Assembly (NCBI RefSeq): GCF_947172395.1
Contig: NC_069084.1
Span: 19,221,418 to 19,285,417, forward strand
Source of the DNA: Bicyclus anynana
Lineage: Eukaryota; Arthropoda; Insecta; Lepidoptera; Nymphalidae
Reading direction: 5' to 3'
Length of the DNA: 64,000 bases
Made by a program: the position numbers and the translations under genes
Shown here: positions 45,203 to 57,157 of the stretch, piece after piece
Position numbering within the stretch: position 1 is the first letter of the stretch
How the letters are laid out: each line of letters opens with the position of its first letter
The notes under the pieces: model-generated
The model's database searches: none
Told to the model about the DNA's origin: nothing
What the model saw: only the letters and a program-made list of their open reading frames with translations

Positions 45203-46055
45203 GAGAGCACACACAGCATCTGCGGCTATACGCCACACAATATCTTAATACCATTTTAGTCTTTCGTCTCTGCCCGCCTGACCGGCCAGCAAAAGCCGTA
45301 AGCCAAACTTTTTTCGTTATGACGTGATACGTATACCTACCTATTCCATGTAACTTAATATGATGATGTAGGGGAATCTTATATATCTCACACTGCACCC
45401 GCCTCGGAGAGCACATAAACCCGTAGCTTTTGCTTTTGATTTATCTCCAGTAGAGACGTCGTCCATCAGATATCATTATATGTACTCTATTGTTCTGTTC
45501 TCTGTTTTGTGGACTGTGGGATGTTACCCGGCATGGATGAACTTCTCGTTCTAGGTACTTTCCACTCCTACCTTTTATTTCTTCGTTTGTGGTACGTGGT
45601 CCGGTTTTAATATTTTTGTTTGTGTATTTTCCTTAATTGTTCTGTTTTATTTAGAAGACGATTGAATTCAAAAAAAGTCCCTAGTTAGATCAGTGCATCG
45701 TCCAGTAGCAAAGACTTTAACTTTATAAATATATATATGTACTTTTCTATATATATATGTATTAGTTTTAAGTTATTATTACGATGTAAATGTATTAGTT
45801 TTAAGTTATTATGTAGTTATGTGTTGTGTTAACAAATAAATGATTTCTATTCTATTCTATTCTATAAACAAAATGGTGATCTGATGCGTCTGCAGTGTTA
45901 GCACCCCTTTATTGTAGAATTGCCTAGAACATAGTAATCGAACGAATTAATTCAATATAATAATAGCCGTGACGTCAATCAATTGATTTAATTCGGTAGT
46001 CGGCCGGCGCCGGGCGTCGCCACACACTCGACGCTGTCACACACAGTAAACAAGT
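45203..46055. other. Intron sequence, small repeats
   Basis: 45390-45420 holds a family c SINE scrap ('cgcctcggagagcacataaa'). 45730-45840 has two copies of 'tgtattagttttaagttatt'. 45850-45870 is (ttcta)n. Confidence 0.35.
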
Positions 46056-46373
46056 TTAGCGGACACAGGTCACAGGAGACAAGATCCGATTTGATTCCGA
46101 TATTATTAACCAAAGAACGCCGGCCACTGACGCGCTTGCATTTAACTTTAACCAACTTTCGTAGTCCTCTGTGCTATCTTCTACAATGTAAATGTAAAAG
46201 GATTCGTTAAACTCTTTTAATCCTACAGTAACTAAGGCTGTACAATGTATAGGCATGTCAGCAACACAAGTAAACGCTAAGTTGGCTAACACAGAATATT
46301 CGCGTTTAATAGAAAAGGTATGTCTATGATTGTGTTTAAAATATTCTGAATAGACAGACTGGCGAATGGGCAA
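46056..46373 (-). other. Isolated 105-codon frame, unidentified
   Basis: Reads without a stop on the minus strand (no ATG before codon 40). The segment CTALVTVGLKEFNESFYIYI has some resemblance in layout to the protease region of gypsy-class Gag-Pol, but lacks the D-T/S-G triad. It may be a retroelement relict or a chance frame. Confidence 0.25.
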
Positions 46374-47697
46374 ACTGTATATTTGCCAAGGTTATTTTTA
46401 TTTATTTAGGTACTGTACATAGGAACCTAGGCTACCGTTAGTCTGCGATGAAGCCTGATATGCGTCGCTTCAATCTGCGGCAGAAAGTGCTCGCAAACCG
46501 AGCCCAGGCGCTATGACCAGACCATGCCATGACGTTCATTACAACTTTTGATCTTTTAAAGTCACGTGAATGTTTTTTTCTTATAAGACACGTGCAAAAC
46601 TTGAATGAATTGAACATTAGAGTAACGTCTCAAAATAGCTTACAGAACACCTCAGAGTCAGTGACGTCACCGCACGGCGACAGTGACGCAAGCGAACACG
46701 CGGGCTACGAATAGTTATGAGTAGGTACGCAGGTGCGAATATGTACCTTTACGCCGGCCAAGTAAGAAAACCTCAATCCCAGCCCAGCCCAGCCGGGGAT
46801 CGAACCCAAAATCTCCGTCTTATAATCCACTGCGTCACGGAGGAAGTCAAGTATAGCGATGTTGGCTTGGCATATCATTCACACATTCATGCACAGCGAT
46901 GTCTATGGCCGGCGTATCATCTACAACAAGCCCAGTGAGCAGTGGCCTGCAATGTAGAGTGATGAGGATCCCTGAGCAGGCGACCTGTGCCCGAAGATGA
47001 GTAATTTTTAAGCTGGTAAATAGATTATTATATTGGTTTATATAAAACCATGGGCTTAATTACCCCACACCTTTGTGTTACCACAGATGTTATGGAAAAC
47101 CGATACTAGAATAACATTAAAAAGGTGATCAGCCAAAATTATTCACAACACGTAACATTGTGTCATTTCCAGCCGGCAGGTAGCGTCCCCTTAGTCACAC
47201 ACAATACCCTCCCCCTCCCTGCGCTCATCGTCGTAATTATGGTTTGACAAATGGTAGCGACTAGCGACACAATAGCGCCGCCGCATACACTCGCCGTTTG
47301 TTGCGATCCGACTGTGACTACTCACTAGTGACTCACACTACAATACATTTTAATTTGCGCTCTGTTGAATGGGACGGGGCATTATACGTATTGAATGACT
47401 ATTTTAATGTGTGAAATCCTCCCGCTTTCCTGAGAGTATAATAGGAAGGCGCGCTAGTTGACTCGACCAAGTAATTACCTACATGAGCGTGAGCTGTCGC
47501 CGTAGGTCAGCGTGCGATGACGATGTAGTCATCATGGCAGACTCTGGATGACCTTAGTACCATGCTCAATAACCTCAGCAGAGTTTCTTAAAAGGTGGGC
47601 CCAAAACTAAATTAATGTGTAATGCTCATGTGTATCGCTCCATCCAGTTATAGTTGAGATGCTGCACTCAAAATTGTAGACGAATACAGACCTAGGA
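46374..47697. other. Intron sequence with a SINE head
   Basis: 46752-46848 is the minus-strand head of a family a SINE ('cccagccggggatcgaaccc...ctgcgtcacggagg'). The rest shows no gene. Confidence 0.4.
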
Positions 47698-47905
47698 CAT
47701 ATGATCCAGTTATGTAGGTCCAATTTCGAGAAAGAGGTGAACCGACAAATCCAACTCGGCTGGGCCGCATTCGAGAAACTTCGCAATATCTTTTCGTCCG
47801 AAATTCCTCAATGCCTGTACAGAAGGCCTATATCTTGCAGCGGACGTCCATGGACTGATATGATGGATGATGATGGTGATGATGGTAATGATGATGATGA
47901 TTAGC
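47698..47905 (+). pseudogene. RTE-type LINE fragment, internally deleted
   Basis: The frame reads EVNRQIQLGWAAFEKLRNIF then SSEIPQCL, a block typical of the C-terminal part of RTE-clade reverse transcriptases (ERRI.LGWAAFGKLR). It then jumps straight to the element's 3' end (GRPW..., (gatgat)n), so a large part of the ORF and tail is missing. Confidence 0.65.
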
Positions 47906-48342
47906 AGGCGCGGTGCCAGAGTTCGTAGTTCAGACTCAGTTGGCATAATCTAACGCCAAACCTCTGGTTCACTTCAAGGCGGTGTACAAGTTTCAACCGT
48001 TAAGCTATGAAGGCGCCACAGCCACTATAGAAACGCTATAAAGTGAGCGCCATAAAGTAAGACATATCCCACTCGTCGGCCACGGCTCACTGTCGCGCTC
48101 CCCGGGCGGCGACCGGTGAGCGGTGAGCGGTGAGCGGCGGTCACATCTCGTAGTGCTATAATCTCGCAAGTCGAACATGGAATGTAGGCACAAGCAAAAC
48201 TGTATATCTATAGATATGAAACTCTGTTCTCCGTCTGTCTGTCCGCGATAAACTTAAAACTAATGGACGATTTTCATGACAGTGTTTTCACCAATATTTT
48301 TTTGCAAGTTTAGTTGTATTTGCAAATTGTAAATAAGTAGTT

Positions 48343-48590
48343 TAACTGCGACGTATGTCCAGTGGTTTCGCATAAGTAGCTTTAGATCACGACGTCCTAG
48401 GTTCGGATCCTGGGTCGGGCAATGAATACTGAGCTTTGCTCCAAACTAATTTTCAGTAAAACTTCTCCGCCCGCAGTTGGGAAGTTGGTCGTGTTCATAT
48501 TTACAACCCGTGCCTAGGAAAGCACGTTGTCGTTAAAGCCGTCGGTCTTAGTTGTTATCATGAAAATCTAATAGTTGTCCTTTCACCTCA
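48343..48590 (+). mobile_element. tRNA-derived SINE, family c
   Basis: Head ends 'ctaggttcggatcctgggtcgg'; body 'atactgagctttgctcc...ttttcagtaaaacttctccg...ccgtgcctaggaaagcacgt...aaagccgtcggtctt'. More diverged than the 40405 copy. Confidence 0.65.
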
Positions 48591-50576
48591 AGCCCGCCAA
48601 CCCGCTTTTGTGCAACGTTTTGTGGGTTTAAGCTACATATCCCCTTCTATACAAGGAAGGCCTAGTCTAAAAACCTAGCCAAAACCACAGCAAAAAGTAG
48701 TCCGTTTATATAGGCTTAATAACTTTAGAACATTATTTCATAAAATCGTTATGAAATAATGTAATGTAATTGTATATGATCTCACCAATGTCAGTTTATA
48801 TGAACAAGTGGCCTTTACAATTAGAAAATTCACAGACTTCGGGAGAGAGCCCCACACCCCCTAGCCATGCTTAACGGAATACAAGATCGTCTTAGGTTCC
48901 TACGATACTCAACTAATTATTGACATTAATACCACAACATGTTTGCATTTTTTGTTGCTGAACACGTTGAAGGTCGGCGGTTTAGTTACTTTATGTTTGT
49001 GTTTACTGTACTAATCTTCAGAAAAAAAATACTTTGTTTTATTATTGTATAGCGACCGGACTGTATCAAACGAATACTCCCAAAGATCGAATACGGGACC
49101 GCGCGCGGTTCAATAAAACGCAGTACTGACTCTAGCGCCATAACATTTAAATGAGAATTTCTTTGCCGTTTATTGGAACAGAAGATTCGACAATTTTCAT
49201 ATTTAATGAAAATGTGTATAAAAATGGGCCGTGTTCTATGTTTTATAAAAGAGCCTGACTGATCGAGTGTTGTCTAGGTGTTGTATGTCCGTTGGTGGCA
49301 TCATACCTACTTACTAAACGGATGAACCGATTTGTACAAGGTTCTATTAATAGAAGACTGATTTCGGATAGAAAAGATTTCTTTGTCATGCGTTAATTGA
49401 AAAAACCTGTAGGTATGTGAAGATGGAAACCTAATCAGTCTTCATTATAGTAGCGTTGTGGGTTTCAGTTTTAAATCTATCTTTTAAGACAATAATTGGT
49501 CACAAGAAATTTCAGATATCCAACGTAGTACATATTTAACAGTGAACACACGGTAGCAGCGCCTATACAAAAATTACTATTTTACGTTACGTTAGAGTAG
49601 GTACCCATCTAATTTAAAACAAGGCGTCCTAAATCTGCTCATCATTTCAAGAATTCAAAAGAATACCTAACGAAATCTAAAAATCGACATTTATATAAAA
49701 CCGCGGAGTTAAGTATATTTGTATCGCCAAAATGTAGGTCAGAAAAGTACAATATTGTCGTTTTTATAACCTTTTGCAAGTCGGTTGAAAAGAGTAATAA
49801 ACGTCTGCTTGAATGCGGCGCAGCTCTCCACGCTCACAGCTTAACCGCTCTCCGCAACCGGGTCAAGTGCTGGCTCCGGCGCGGGCGGCGGCCCGGGGGC
49901 CCGGGGCGCGCCCGGTGCAGGGCATACATGCTCCTCCGTTGTCAGAGCCAGGGTAAACTTACCGGATTTGGTTTTCATATCAAGACTGCTATCAAAAACA
50001 GGCTGTTTTTATGTGGTCATTTGTGAGTCATTTTCACTTGTTTCACTTGGTCATGATGAACTTTATAGACAGCAGCAGTTTGGCGTTTAATAAAATTTTC
50101 CCTGCCGTAAGACACGTCTCTTGCAAGATACATTGTACGTAATTGAAGCGAGACTGATCCGACGAGACAATTTTTCGTCCCGCGTCACAGCGCGGCGAGT
50201 CATGTTGAATAACATCGCACCTTTAGCTTTTCTATATAGCCGTGAGTGGAACGCTCATCAACCGAGAGCCTGTCTAGCCAGACAGCTCACAAGGCTGGCC
50301 AATTTTGGTGGTAGCTTTGTAAAGTAGTAAGTAGGTTTAAAATCCAAGATTCTCATTTGTCCAAGTATAAAACGTAGATAATGTTTTGATATTCTCTACG
50401 GGATATTAAGAGGAATTATGTCCACAGACGCCAGACCCTCAGCTTCGTGATAAAAAGATGTTTCTTATAGCAAGAGGCTGTGAGGCACCATAAAAGCTGA
50501 AAGTTTGTCAGCTACTCGTAGTAGCTTTGGGAAGTAGGAGTTACCTACCTATTACCTATTGAAACATATTATTTAT
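48591..50576. other. Intron sequence; one GC-rich candidate
   Basis: 49850-50000 on the minus strand reads openly from PVFDSSLDMKTKSG to a Pro-rich LDPVAESG and then TAA. A consensus donor (CCGGTAAGT) lies inside, but no phase fits exons A and B. Otherwise no gene. Confidence 0.25.
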
Positions 50577-51453
50577 AACCCGCGGCACGTAACTTTAGCG
50601 CTGAGCGAAACACGGTGGGGATAGCTGCGCATCGGTACTGTCGCGCACACAATACAATTATTACGTTTATTAATTAATATACAATTATTACGTTTATTTA
50701 TTAGTAAATAATTTTAATGACATTATTTTAATGTTTATATTAAATAGTAAGTCTAGCTATAAACGAAATGTGGGGTATAGCTGTGCATAGGTACTGTCAC
50801 GCACGCATAATTATATTATACTTATTAAATAAAATATTGTGGTTATTACTTCTATATTACAAAGTTCACAGTGTAGGTGTTATACGAGTAGTTTATAGTT
50901 CAAATTTCCAAATATTTTCAAAGACATCGTTTTTTTAACAAGTACAAGAATGTAAAAAATAAAAACATTATTGCAATTATAACTTTTTAATTCAGATAAA
51001 TGTAAGTCTAGATATGTAAGTTCTAAATACTCGTAGCTTCGCCAATCTCACTTTTGAGCTGTTTTAAAGAATATATTAATTCAGAAGATTCTCTTTTTAA
51101 AAAACAATGCACGTCATGCACCATTTTCCGTGCCTGTCTTCTCAAAACAGTATTTCTTCTAGACATATTCACTGTAAAGTCTCAAACAAACTAAAATATA
51201 TATATTTAACAAATAAACTTAACGAAAACCAACAATAAAAATTAATAGGAATAACAAAACAATTCAGAACGCGACTGTACACTGGGAGTTCGCGGAGCGT
51301 CGTATCAGTGCCGGGGACCGAATACGACTAGAGAGCCAATCACCGCTACGGACGCTACGCACGCCCGCTCTTCATACCTGCAGCCCCCCTCCGATACCGT
51401 ATTTTAGACTTCTGCGCATAAACGGTCAGCGCTAAAGTTACGTGCCGCGGGTT
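50577..51453. mobile_element. 877-bp DNA transposon with 28-bp perfect TIRs
   Basis: The 28 bases at 50577-50604 (aacccgcggcacgtaacttt...) are the exact complement of 51426-51453. Behind the left TIR, 'gtggggatagctgcgcatcggtactgtc' recurs at about 50770-50810, giving subterminal repeats. A short minus-strand frame lies inside. I cannot find a convincing target duplication. Probably a non-autonomous derivative; superfamily not settled. Confidence 0.8.
51023..51166 (-). CDS. 47-codon frame inside the 877-bp transposon
   Basis: ATG at 51166, stop TAG at 51023. Basic and helical: MSRRNTVLRRQARKMVHDVH, then CFLKRESSELIYSLKQLKSE. An N-terminal basic segment followed by a V..V..F...E pattern resembles the N terminus of many insect DDE transposases, so this may be the remaining first exon of a deleted transposase. 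No catalytic part is present. Confidence 0.4.
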   Translation of the reverse strand: MSRRNTVLRRQARKMVHDVHCFLKRESSELIYSLKQLKSEIGEATSI

Positions 51454-51537
51454 GTAACTTAGGTACGTATCGGCGGTACAGCGGCGCTAAATCAAAATAG
51501 TTTCAAAGTGCCTTCAAAGTTGCAAGTTCGCATAAAA

Positions 51538-51701
51538 GCTGTCATTAGCATGTTCCGATATGTTCGTTAGTTGACTTGACTCACCTAGCTAGCATACCAG
51601 GCAAAGCATCTACGTAGTTGCTGTCATTAGCATGTTCCGATATGTTCGTTAGTTGACTCGACTCACCTAGCTAGCATACCAGGCAAAGCATCTACGTAGT
51701 T
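51538..51701. repeat. 82-bp tandem duplication
   Basis: 51538-51619 and 51620-51701 match except for one base (cttgac/ctcgac). Very young duplication just outside the 877-bp transposon. Confidence 0.9.
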
Positions 51702-51766
51702 GCTGACAAAATATGGGCAACAATATTATGAGAAATGTAAGGTTAGTTTTGTAAGGTTCAGGCCAG

Positions 51767-52087
51767 TGTGGAAGTAAAACGTCGTAGTGCACAATAACAA
51801 ATTCACTATTTATTCACTTTTCTTAACTTAATAACTCTTTTTAATAATCACTCCAAAATCTCGAGACTGAATGCCCGACTCGACCGCAGTCGTCGTACCC
51901 CCCTCCCGACCTTATCCCCCAGCTGGTCGGCCGTGATTGGTCGACGTCTGCGATTGCTCGAGCTCACTGATTGGTCGACATCAATTGACCATCTTTTTAT
52001 TAAATAAGAATCAAAGAGAACACTTTTAAAATTAAACGTACATATAACAGTTAATTAGTAGACATATAATTCTACGGAAACCTAACA
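51767..52087 (-). mobile_element. Candidate solo LTR, 321 bp
   Basis: On the minus strand it starts TGTTAGGTTTCC and ends GTTTTACTTCCACA, with a promoter-like middle ('gggcattcagtctcgag') and AATAAA-type signals afterwards. Two 'gattggtcgac' copies lie in the U3-like part. No clear target duplication, so the call is tentative. Confidence 0.4.
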
Positions 52088-52386
52088 GTTTGCAGACTAT
52101 TTTATAAAATCTTCAATTTATTTCGCGACTGTTCGCCATATATAATCTTCTCTAAGTCTCAGGATAAGTCGGCGAGAGGCGTAGCAAACTGCCTGCGCTC
52201 GGAGTATCTCTGCTGATCAAGTCAGAGGAGAGGGGAGATCCGTAAAAAGCTAAAGTTACCGACAGCTCAACGAGTCGCCGAGCTAATACGCCAATGGGCG
52301 GGGCACATCTGTGCTGGAATAGCGACACTGCTTGGACACCCCAGAGGTGGATCACGCGAGTGGAAGTCCTTGCGTTTTACATCCTA

Positions 52387-52582
52387 CTAGCTGACGCCGC
52401 GCGGTTACACCCGCGTGGTTCCCGTTCCCGTAGGAATACGGGGATAATATATAGCCTTCCTCAATAAATGAGCTATCTAACATAGAAAGTTTTTTTAAAT
52501 TGGACCAGTAGTTCCTGAGATAAGCGCATTCAAACAAACAAAAAAACAAACAAACTCTTCAGCTTTATAATATTAGTGTAGA
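52387..52582 (-). mobile_element. Lep1-type Helitron, near full length
   Basis: Ends CTAG at 52387 and 'tctacactaatattataaagc' (TC start) at 52582; the body matches the 62671 copy closely. Confidence 0.78.
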
Positions 52583-55130
52583 TGCTCTTTTGTGTGGAAT
52601 ACAAAATCTTTTCTAATTTAATAGGCGTTATAGGTAGTCTTTGCGATAATTAAACATAAATACTAAATTATTTGATAATGCCATAAAGCGAAATATCCAA
52701 GCGGTAAACAACCAACCCCACTAATCCCTGTCACTCTATACAATGTTCAACTGAAGAGTGTAGATCATACTCGTGTCCGAGCACAACGTACCTAAACACG
52801 TGGCGCACAGAAAATGACGGTTTTCCGCGGAAAATAGGTAATAAAACAAATTTATCAATTGTAAAATTATTCATTGTAGGTTTACGTTATAAACATTTAA
52901 TAATACATAAATACACAATAAACGCCTGTTACTATTTAATAAGTAGCAGTGGTGTAGCTAGGTAACCAAGGGCCCTGTTGCAAATTATAAAAAGGGCCTT
53001 GTTACATAATATAACAAATTTAAAATTGAATATAAAAATACTTTAAAAATGCCAAGTTACTTTATTATCACCTCTTTTTCGTGCACTGAAAGAAAAGAAG
53101 AGGTAATGATTATGAATGCCTACTTAGGTATGTATGTATTCATAATCATTAGGCCTTTCCTAAATAAAAACAAGTCTGCGTAACCTGGCTCATGGCGCAT
53201 GGCTGATTGGAAATTAATCCAATTTCCCGCGTTTCTTAAAAGTGCCTGTTGAGAAGTATTTTGTGAGTAAATTGAATTTCTGTAAAACGATACTCAAGAC
53301 ATTAGATACAACTTTCTCAAAATATTCCATTAAATTCTGCTCAACATTAGTATTCGTGGAGTGGTTGAAGACGGTGAGAGTCATGTTTTCAACTGAAGAC
53401 AGATTTCATTTATTATGTATGTATCTCTTTGCTATGTACCTACTTGAAAATGTAGTTCATTTTTATCCATCTACGAGATACCGGTAAGGCTACGTAGAAG
53501 CTACCGAGCTGGTGTTGTTGCGGAGAACTCGCTTCAGTCATTTTTAGTTAGTAGTCAGTAGAAAACTCCGTATATACGTGCATAGTTAATTGGAAATTAT
53601 GATGTTTCGACCATGCGCTGTGAGGTAGTGAGTGTACATAATTCGAGGGCCGCATTCTGTTTACAGTTTCTAATTAAATTGTATTTTTTTTTACTTTAAA
53701 CCAGGGACGCGTAGTCTCACAAGGACAGCGTGGTCTTCACATTCCTAGAATAGGCCACTTCTCCATGCTTGCGTTGCAGCTACCCCGCTGCTCAGTAACT
53801 TCTCTTTTAGTAAAATAAAAGCTCAAAATTAATTTTACAACAAAAATGATGTTTAAAGTAGAGTAGCCCGTGGGACGTCATGTCCCTGGTAATGTCATAA
53901 ACTTAAATATTGGTTATAAACTTAATTACTCATGTCTCATGTCATATGCTTTTCTGAGTTTTAGAATGCGGCCCGTTCCATTTAGGTCCGTGGTTTCAGC
54001 CACCGGTCGCCTAGGCCCAAGATAGATACTCGTATTGTAAGTTCCTTCACAGATCCGATAATCAAATCCAGAACCTTACAGTTACAAATATAGCAACGGA
54101 TACAAAATCGCACAGTATGTAGTGTCATAACAATCATACGCCAGCTGTTTTTCACATGTTTATGGCAACAAGCGACATTGTAATGATTCAAAATAGGTAA
54201 CCTAACATTCATAAGATAGGTAGGTTTAACTACCTACCTACTTGCTGTAGAACTACTAATGTACCTACCTACATAAGAAACAAACAGCATGCAATAGTAA
54301 GTAGGTACCTTTACCTACCGCTGACACAATATAGATAAAGAGGCCTACGAAGATAAATACTTGTGTTTATAGAAACATGCTTCAGATATTCCCCTAGTGA
54401 GAAAGCAATATAAAGACAAACAAGGTGACTCGCATCCGACAATATAATATTATATAGGTAGGAGTAGCAGCACTACAAAAGTCTTGTCACCCGACGAGCG
54501 GCGCTCTCCGACAACCCTTTAAGAGGTGAATGAGCCAATTTGCGACCACGTGGCTCATCATTTTACTATACTACGTTCATACTCGTAACTTCGTATTCAC
54601 AAACTCACTTCAAGCCTCACATCAAGCTAGGTACTAACTTGAGTATTTTACTCTATTAATAATAAAAATACTAGTAAAGTGTATTATCATAATATAATTT
54701 AGTAGATGCAATCACCACGTGATTCGAATTTCGACGGTTATTTTCTAGAACAAATTGGTAACAAGTACTTACCCACTCGAGTATGTAGTAGGTTTGTTAT
54801 TCTGTTCGGTCCACGAACAATAAAGAAATGTTATTTGGTAACTTCATTTAAATTCATATTTGCATTCATTTGCATACGTCACTCGGTTCTTTATCACGAA
54901 ACCGTAAAAGAGTTAATTTCCTCGGGACTGCCGTAAGTGAGTAATGCCGGATAATTTTATAAGCTCCGGAGCGACACCAGCACGCACGGAGGCCCTATGA
55001 ATATGGAAATGGAGTTCCCATTTCCCCATAAAGACATTTTTTTATATAACGTTGCAGACTTCGAAAAGACATACCTAAGGCTACTCGCAAATGAAAGCGA
55101 TCGAGTAAGTAAAAAATGTGAAAACACTCA
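52583..55130. other. Intron sequence with small repeats
   Basis: 52947-53014 is one end of the 'cagtggtgtagctagg' family. 53101-53155 is an inverted repeat ('aatgattatgaat' with its complement). 54215-54320 is a (tacctacc)n-rich tract. No exon. Confidence 0.4.
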
Positions 55131-55375
55131 CCGTCGAAAGCCCTCCAATATTCGCTCACTTAAAAACTGATAAAAATGCGGATAGAAACATTCACATAGT
55201 ACACGCGTCGCGGCGTGCGAGCGAGCGCGCGGGGAGCGGCCGCCGCGGGTGCCAGCCGCCGGTCGACTGGCGCCCGCCGGCCGACTCGCGCGGCGTGTCT
55301 ACGGCGGCCGCGCATGCGTGCGACTACCCTCCAAAACGTCAAACGGCGATATAGCATCTTGCTGAATTGGTTCAA
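55131..55375 (-). promoter_or_regulatory. CpG-rich block with a possible 5' exon
   Basis: 55205-55320 is about the densest CpG stretch in the window. On the minus strand it runs into TTTCGACG then GTGAGTG at 55125-55130, a consensus donor. Several frames are open here on both strands because of composition, so no protein is called. It could be an untranslated first exon and promoter for a minus-strand transcript within the host gene. Confidence 0.35.
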
Positions 55376-56059
55376 AATGGCCTTTATTCCCTCGACTCAG
55401 AGGCTATACGCAAAATCGGTCTGATAAACATACATTAACCGTTTTTTAAATCCCAGTTTGGATTTATTGATAGTGAGGTAGGTAATATCCTAATATCTTC
55501 GATTCTATATCCTAGTAAAGTGAATTTCCCAACTCTTTCTAGAGATAGAGACATGTACTGAGACATATGTCACTGTTAATTTCGATAGGTGTACTTTCCG
55601 AAGGGAAGACAAAGCCTAAACGTTCGACTATTCAGTCACCGAATTGGGTCGACGTTGCTCAATAACACTCAGTGGCTGCGAGGCGTGGACGACATTGGCG
55701 TCTGATGACAGTCTCTCGAGTCGCGCCAACATGTTACAGGTACAAAAACTGCAGAATCAAAGTGAAGATTCTGCAGTTCTGCAGTATTCAAGTTAGTTAT
55801 CAGCAATAAGACTCACTTTCTCATACTTTTATTAATTCATTCAAGTTCCTATCACTAGGTAGGGTGCACCTACATGAACCGACATTATCAAGGGGGTTGC
55901 AGGGCGCCGCTGGACGCTGGCGACTCGAGACCTTTGTGTTTTGAAGTCCATGCCAGAGGCCTATATCCAGCAGTAGATACTAATAGATAAGTACCTACTT
56001 TTTGGCTAAAATAAAAAGGTCTCGTAAGCCAGCCCGACTATATTCTCTTGATATACTGA
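55376..56059. other. Intron sequence with an RTE LINE tail
   Basis: 55855-55990 reads 'aagggggttgcagggcgccg...ctcgagacc...ggcctatatccagcagtaga', an RTE 3' end as at 31103-31270. 55750-55795 holds a 'ctgcagaatc'/'gattctgcag' inverted pair. Confidence 0.45.
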
Positions 56060-56416
56060 TAGTGGCGTAGCGTGCCTTAGAGGGGCCCTGTATCAAAATT
56101 AGTTGGGGGCCCAAATGAAGGGTAACGATTTCTAACAAAAAAAAAACAAAAATGCTTGATTAAAATAAATATGACAGTGACTTATCCTATTTATGATGTT
56201 TCCAACTTTTGGGCGCGCTCACAACATAACCCGGAAAAAAAAAGAGAATAACTTGACTTTTGTCATTTCTGAAGTTAAATTTTTCAGGCAGCAGTTTTTT
56301 TTCTGGGAAGCACCAGATTAAGTGAGATTGTGGGTTACATTTTATGTATTTTACAATTTAAGTATTTTTTATGTTTAACTTTGATACGGCAGATACGGCG
56401 GTAGCTACGCCCCTGT
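56060..56416. mobile_element. hAT-like non-autonomous element
   Basis: Left end 'agtggcgtagcgtgcc' and right end 'ggtagctacgcccctgtc' are inverted over about 13 bp; inside, 'ggggccctgtatc' and 'gttgggggccc' as in 24204-24607. Confidence 0.5.
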
Positions 56417-56667
56417 CTACTACCAACAGAAAGAGAAACATATGTATCTACTTAAAGGAGGCCGTCAATTCTTCATCAATCTATGATATCAAATCTATGA
56501 TGCAAAAGCATTCGTCAATCTACGATAGGTATGCACTAGTTGATCACGTTGTCGCGTTTCTGCATTTGCTGGTACGTGGTCTCCGCACAGTCGAGCCTCT
56601 CGCAATATACAATAGAAACGATTTGGATTTTGGGTTTACACGCATAACTCTGTAACGATCGCTTTCA

Positions 56668-56872
56668 GGGTGAAGCCACAGCGCGCGGCGCCAGAGCGGT
56701 GTCGTTGTGCGACCTGCATATAAAAATCAATGATATACCAGACGGTGCGTGCCGGCGCCGCACCGCAGGCACACTTTTTGCAACGGCGCCGCATACCACA
56801 TGTAGAGTGATGCGGCAAAACGTATATGGTGCGGTACGGCGCCGCACCGGAAGCATGCGACTTCACTCTCAG
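56668..56872. repeat. GC-rich repeat with inverted 'ggtgaagcc' ends
   Basis: 'cagggtgaagccacagcgcg' at the left and 'gcatgcgacttcactctcag' at the right are roughly complementary, and 'gcggcgccgca' motifs recur between. Looks like a small DNA transposon; no coding content. Confidence 0.4.
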
Positions 56873-56883
56873 ATGTTTTGATG

Positions 56884-57157
56884 GCCTCCGTGGCGCAGTG
56901 GTATGCGCGTTGGATTTACAAAACGGAGGTCCTGGGTTCGATCCCGGCTGGGCCGATTGAGGTTTCCTTAATTAGTCCCGGTCTGGCTGGTGGGACTTAG
57001 CGTTCCGGTACGATGCCGTGTAGAAACCGAAAGAGGTGTGGATTTTCATCCATCTCCTAACAAGTTAGCCCGCTTCCATCTTAGACTGCATCATCATTTA
57101 CCATTAGGTGAGATTGTAGTCAAGGGCTATCTTGTAAATAATAATAAAAAAAAAAAA
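56884..57157 (+). mobile_element. SINE family a, complete ends, internal deletion
   Basis: Head 'gcctccgtggcgcagtggta...gaggtcctgggttcgatcccgg', body 'gtctggctggtgggacttagcgttccggtacgat', tail 'cttagactgcatcatcattt...ttgtagtcaaggg' and an A-run. Compared with 63360-63681 it lacks about 55 bases after 'gctggtggga'. Confidence 0.78.

Noticed and set aside
49850..50000. Minus-strand Pro-rich frame from PVFDSSLDM to LDPVAESG
   Set aside because: It contains an internal consensus donor, and no end phase allows insertion between exons A and B. Kept only as a note in the regional entry.
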